The position numbers and the translations under genes are program-made. A stretch of DNA of 11,174 nt, taken from a bacterium. Lineage in GTDB: Bacteria > UBP14 > UBA6098 > JAFGQG01. The notes under the pieces were generated by a model. The model did no database searches. It was not told the origin of the DNA and saw only the letters and a program-made list of their open reading frames with translations. The DNA lies in the NCBI GenBank assembly GCA_016930435.1, contig JAFGGQ010000179.1, positions 1-11,174 on the forward strand, read 5' to 3'. Of this stretch, positions 9,335-11,174 are shown in pieces (within the stretch, counting starts at the first letter, position 1; every line of letters starts with the position of its first letter).

Positions 9335-9376
9335 ATTGCTCCCGGAGGGGCAATGAGATTCACCTTTTTGGTCTAA
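9335..9376 (+). promoter_or_regulatory. Hairpin over a strong RBS and seven-codon leader frame before the diguanylate cyclase
   Basis: ATTGCTCC (9335-9342) can pair with GGGGCAAT (9347-9354) around a CGGA loop: eight pairs, one of them G-U. The loop and 3' arm contain GGAGG (9344-9348), a good ribosome binding site for the ATG at 9353, which opens a seven-codon frame (MRFTFLV) ending at TAA 9374-9376. That frame is in phase with the diguanylate cyclase, whose own ATG 9395 has no Shine-Dalgarno. Either the leader controls cyclase translation by coupling, or it is a relic of a longer N terminus. A terminator is less likely because no T-run follows the stem directly. Confidence 0.35.
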
Positions 9377-9394
9377 ACATACGGTTATATAAAA

Positions 9395-10300
9395 ATGCAA
9401 AAAGGGCCCATAAGAATTCTGTTGATTGAGGATGATCTGGGAGATGTTCGCCTAATAGAGAAAATACTGGAGAAGGAGCGGCGAACACGTACTACCCTTG
9501 AAAGCACCGACCGTTTATGGAAGGGACTTGCCCTGATCTCAGAGTATCCCTTCGATGTTATTCTTCTTGATTTGACCCTCCCCGACAGTCAGGGCATCAA
9601 TACCCTTTTGGAGGCTCTGGCCAAAACCAGCAACATCCCAATAGTAGTATTGACAGGAATCAGCGATGAGCGGTTAGCCGTGGAAGCAGTTCAGTTAGGG
9701 GCGCAGGATTACCTGGTAAAAGGTCAGGTAGATGGGCCCGTCCTGGTGCGCTCTATCCGGTATGCCATACATCGCCAGGAAACCCTCTCAGCTCAACACA
9801 GTATGCTGATCACCGATGAGCTGACCGGACTGTATAACCGGCGGGGGTTTATGACCCTGGCCGAGCATCAGATTAAAATCGCGGACCGTAAAAAAAAGGG
9901 ATTTATGTTACTGTTCGCCGATTTCGACGACCTTAAACGTGTCAATGACAGCCTTGGGCATAACAAAGGCAATCAAGCCCTTACAGAGGTTGCGGAGGCC
10001 TTGATCAACACCTTCCGGGAATCCGATGTGGTCGGGCGTATAGGGGGCGATGAATTTGCCGTTCTGGCAATCGGAGCCCAATTTGATCACGGAGAAATAA
10101 TGGTAACAAGATTAATGCAAAATCTCCAAACAAGAAATGCCCAGCCAGGGAAACCATACACGCTTTCACTCAGCGTGGGAATCGCATATTATGATCCTGA
10201 TGTGCCTTGCTCGATCGATGAACTGCTGGCCCATGCAGACGAATATATGTACCGGCATAAGAAAAGCAAAAATGAAACCCACCCGCCTGATCCATCCTGA
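9395..10300 (+). CDS. Receiver-GGDEF response regulator (diguanylate cyclase, PleD/WspR-like layout)
   Basis: A 301-residue cytosolic regulator predicted to make cyclic-di-GMP from two GTP when phosphorylated. The receiver covers about residues 6-125: acidic pocket E12-D13-D14 (LLIEDDLGD), phosphoacceptor D59 in ILLDLTLPDSQG, switch T87 and K109 in YLVKG. A short linker helix (about 126-140) leads to the GGDEF domain, about 140-290, which begins with ITDELTGLYNRRGF. It has FADFDDLKRVND for metal binding, RIGGDEFAVLA with GGDEF at 217-221, and an RxxD product-inhibition site (RESD, 208-211) at the canonical five-residue spacing. All key residues are intact, so an active, feedback-inhibited cyclase is expected. 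It lies 76 bases after the response regulator and may receive phosphate from the giant kinase. No Shine-Dalgarno precedes ATG 9395, but this start leaves the short N terminus usual for receivers. The hydrophilic tail KKSKNETHPPDPS borders the decayed gene. Confidence 0.93.
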   Translation: MQKGPIRILLIEDDLGDVRLIEKILEKERRTRTTLESTDRLWKGLALISEYPFDVILLDLTLPDSQGINTLLEALAKTSNIPIVVLTGISDERLAVEAVQLGAQDYLVKGQVDGPVLVRSIRYAIHRQETLSAQHSMLITDELTGLYNRRGFMTLAEHQIKIADRKKKGFMLLFADFDDLKRVNDSLGHNKGNQALTEVAEALINTFRESDVVGRIGGDEFAVLAIGAQFDHGEIMVTRLMQNLQTRNAQPGKPYTLSLSVGIAYYDPDVPCSIDELLAHADEYMYRHKKSKNETHPPDPS

Positions 10301-10344
10301 CCCGGTTACGAAAAAACCAGTTTGGGTCAAATTAATACATTTTT
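10298..10344 (+). terminator. Possible terminator of the diguanylate cyclase gene
   Basis: TGACCC (10298-10303, beginning at the stop codon) can pair with GGGTCA (10324-10329). Inside, GGTT (10304-10307) can pair with AACC (10315-10318), leaving a seven-base loop and a five-base bulge. TTTTT follows at 10340-10344, ten bases after the stem, which is far for an intrinsic terminator. The sequence also lies inside the recognisable end of the decayed minus-strand gene, so the hairpin may be accidental. Confidence 0.35.
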
Positions 10345-10553
10345 AGCATGGCGCGAATAGATTTAGCTTTATTTACGCCACTGCTTTGACTGATGTCAAA
10401 CACAGCACATAATTCATACGCTCGCATGTGGGGAGTTTACGATTTATCGATAAGAAGGTTTACTGCGCCGAGTGTATAGATAATTGCACAAGCCCAAATT
10501 TCAGGTTATCCCCGAACAATAGGAGAAGGGCGTTTTTGTGCAAATGGGTTTGT
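10317..10553 (-). pseudogene. Decayed remnant of a DUF6398-type protein
   Basis: Read on the minus strand in one frame, about 75 codons strongly recall the C-terminal half of the DUF6398 family (from memory). The order is FAQKRPSPIVRG, stop, PEIWACAIIYTLGAVNLL, IDKS, stop, TPHMRAYELCAVFDISQ, SSGVNKAKSIRAMLKMY, stop, FDPNW. The family pattern is KRPSPLLxGKPExWA, then VNFLFDKSQxPHM, a helix-turn-helix-like VSQST...KAKxIRDxLKM, and YQxDPxW. The three stops are all TAA, at 10508-10506, 10439-10437 and 10334-10332. At least the last two sit where the family has Gln, so single C-to-T changes explain them. No frameshift separates the matched blocks. The N-terminal half is missing; similarity begins about 10547, just below the stop of the restriction-type gene. 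The LPS...NP C terminus expected after FDPNW is not recognisable. DUF6398 function is unknown to me. The loss looks recent because conserved residues survive. Confidence 0.75.
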
Positions 10554-11174
10554 TCATAGTATTTTTGTTTGGCTTTTAATCTTATCTACTAAATGCTTCA
10601 AAGTCTTCGTTGCCTTTTTATCCACATTGAAGATTGCTTGTTTAACTAACAAATATTTCCATTCAAAACCTGTCTGTTCTGATACCGCTTTGCACCAGCG
10701 CTCTATCGCTTTGTTCTTGTTGTCAAGATCGGGATATTCACGTCCTTTGGTTTCTAAAATCCAGAACACCTTTTTCTTTCCGACTAATTGAACTGCAACA
10801 AAATCAGGAAAATAATAGCGAATTGCTCCAGAATTTGAAAGATAGTCAATTCTGAATATGTCTGCTAATGCTGAGAAAGCTTCTATGTCTGTTGCATTAT
10901 CAAGAAATTCTGCAAATTCAGCCTCAAACGGGTTGTAGGTTGCAACGAAATTAAAAACAGTTTTCTTCAGTCTGATATGGCCACGCCTCCAGGTAAACTT
11001 AGGTGTTTCAGACAATTTCAGGCTCTGACCTTTCACTTTTACATGTTTTTTCTCAACGGTGGCTTTCCCGATTTCTTTAGCCAATAATTCTATGATAGCT
11101 TCCTGAATGGAGAGTTCTCGCAGAACCTTCCTTAATTCTTCTTTTTCGATATCATCAATTTTAACTTCAAAACA
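10554..11174 (-). CDS. Type III restriction (Res)-like protein, C-terminal nuclease end (partial)
   Basis: The gene enters from the right edge and ends at TGA 10556-10554, giving at least 206 residues. The frame is open to base 11174; the edge codons read CFEVKIDDIEKEELRKVLRE, so an internal TTG at 11084 is not the real start. The visible part is a PD-(D/E)XK nuclease domain. An early helix contains NPFEAEFAEFL, the YYFPDFVAV strand supplies the catalytic Asp, and VFWILETKGRE supplies the E-x-K pair. A helix (NKAIERWCKAV) and a final strand (FEWKYLLVKQ) follow. This C-terminal arrangement is typical of Res subunits of type III restriction systems and their relatives, where it follows a superfamily 2 helicase; that helicase would lie beyond the window. 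The expected role is ATP-driven cleavage of foreign DNA with a partner methyltransferase, also not seen here. The coding strand is visibly richer in A and T than the signalling genes, suggesting transfer. A solitary helicase-nuclease is an alternative. Confidence 0.8.
   Translation of the reverse strand, partial: CFEVKIDDIEKEELRKVLRELSIQEAIIELLAKEIGKATVEKKHVKVKGQSLKLSETPKFTWRRGHIRLKKTVFNFVATYNPFEAEFAEFLDNATDIEAFSALADIFRIDYLSNSGAIRYYFPDFVAVQLVGKKKVFWILETKGREYPDLDNKNKAIERWCKAVSEQTGFEWKYLLVKQAIFNVDKKATKTLKHLVDKIKSQTKIL

Noticed and set aside
10317-10553. TAA read as glutamine (alternative genetic code), since stops in the DUF6398 remnant fall at Gln positions and a TAA splits the leader from the cyclase.
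   Set aside because: The 2321-codon kinase contains no internal TAA and uses CAA and CAG freely for Gln. The lamin-tail and response regulator genes end naturally at TAA. Simple pseudogene decay is sufficient.

Overview
The window looks like part of a bacterial chromosome, probably from the FCB superphylum or a related uncultured phylum. The first gene encodes a secreted protein with lamin-tail domains and a C-terminal tail like the type IX secretion / FlgD-like sorting domains of Ignavibacteria, Calditrichaeota, Bacteroidota and several candidate phyla. Two genes (1831 and 9395) have no visible Shine-Dalgarno sequence, which is also common in that group. The assignment is inference; there is no rRNA or tRNA to anchor it.

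Layout: (1) 9-1664 (+), the secreted double lamin-tail protein. (2) 1831-8796 (+), a soluble 2321-residue sensor histidine kinase with, by my reading, twelve PAS and three GAF domains before a complete HisKA/HATPase core. (3) 8875-9318 (+), a single-domain Rcp1-like response regulator with a strong ribosome binding site. (4) 9395-10300 (+), a receiver-GGDEF response regulator with intact phosphorylation, GGDEF and RxxD inhibitory sites. (5) 10317-10553 (-), a decayed remnant of a DUF6398-type protein with three in-frame TAA codons. (6) 10554-11174 (-), the C-terminal PD-(D/E)XK end of a type III restriction (Res)-like protein that runs off the right edge.

Genes 2-4 form a likely signalling cluster on one strand with gaps of 78 and 76 bases. 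A cytosolic kinase that can integrate many small-molecule or redox cues probably phosphorylates the single-domain regulator, as in the Cph1-Rcp1 pairing, and possibly also the receiver of the diguanylate cyclase, giving a cyclic-di-GMP output. The right end is different: opposite strand, visibly more AT-rich, a restriction-type nuclease next to a dead gene. It looks like the edge of an acquired or defence region.

I saw no tRNA, rRNA, CRISPR array or insertion sequence. The most notable items are the sequence-dense DUF6398 remnant between the signalling genes and the restriction gene, the cysteine-rich second GAF domain, the repeated PAS-GAF-PAS modules of the kinase, and a hairpin that overlaps a strong ribosome binding site and a seven-codon leader upstream of the diguanylate cyclase. 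I found no clearly new biological system.
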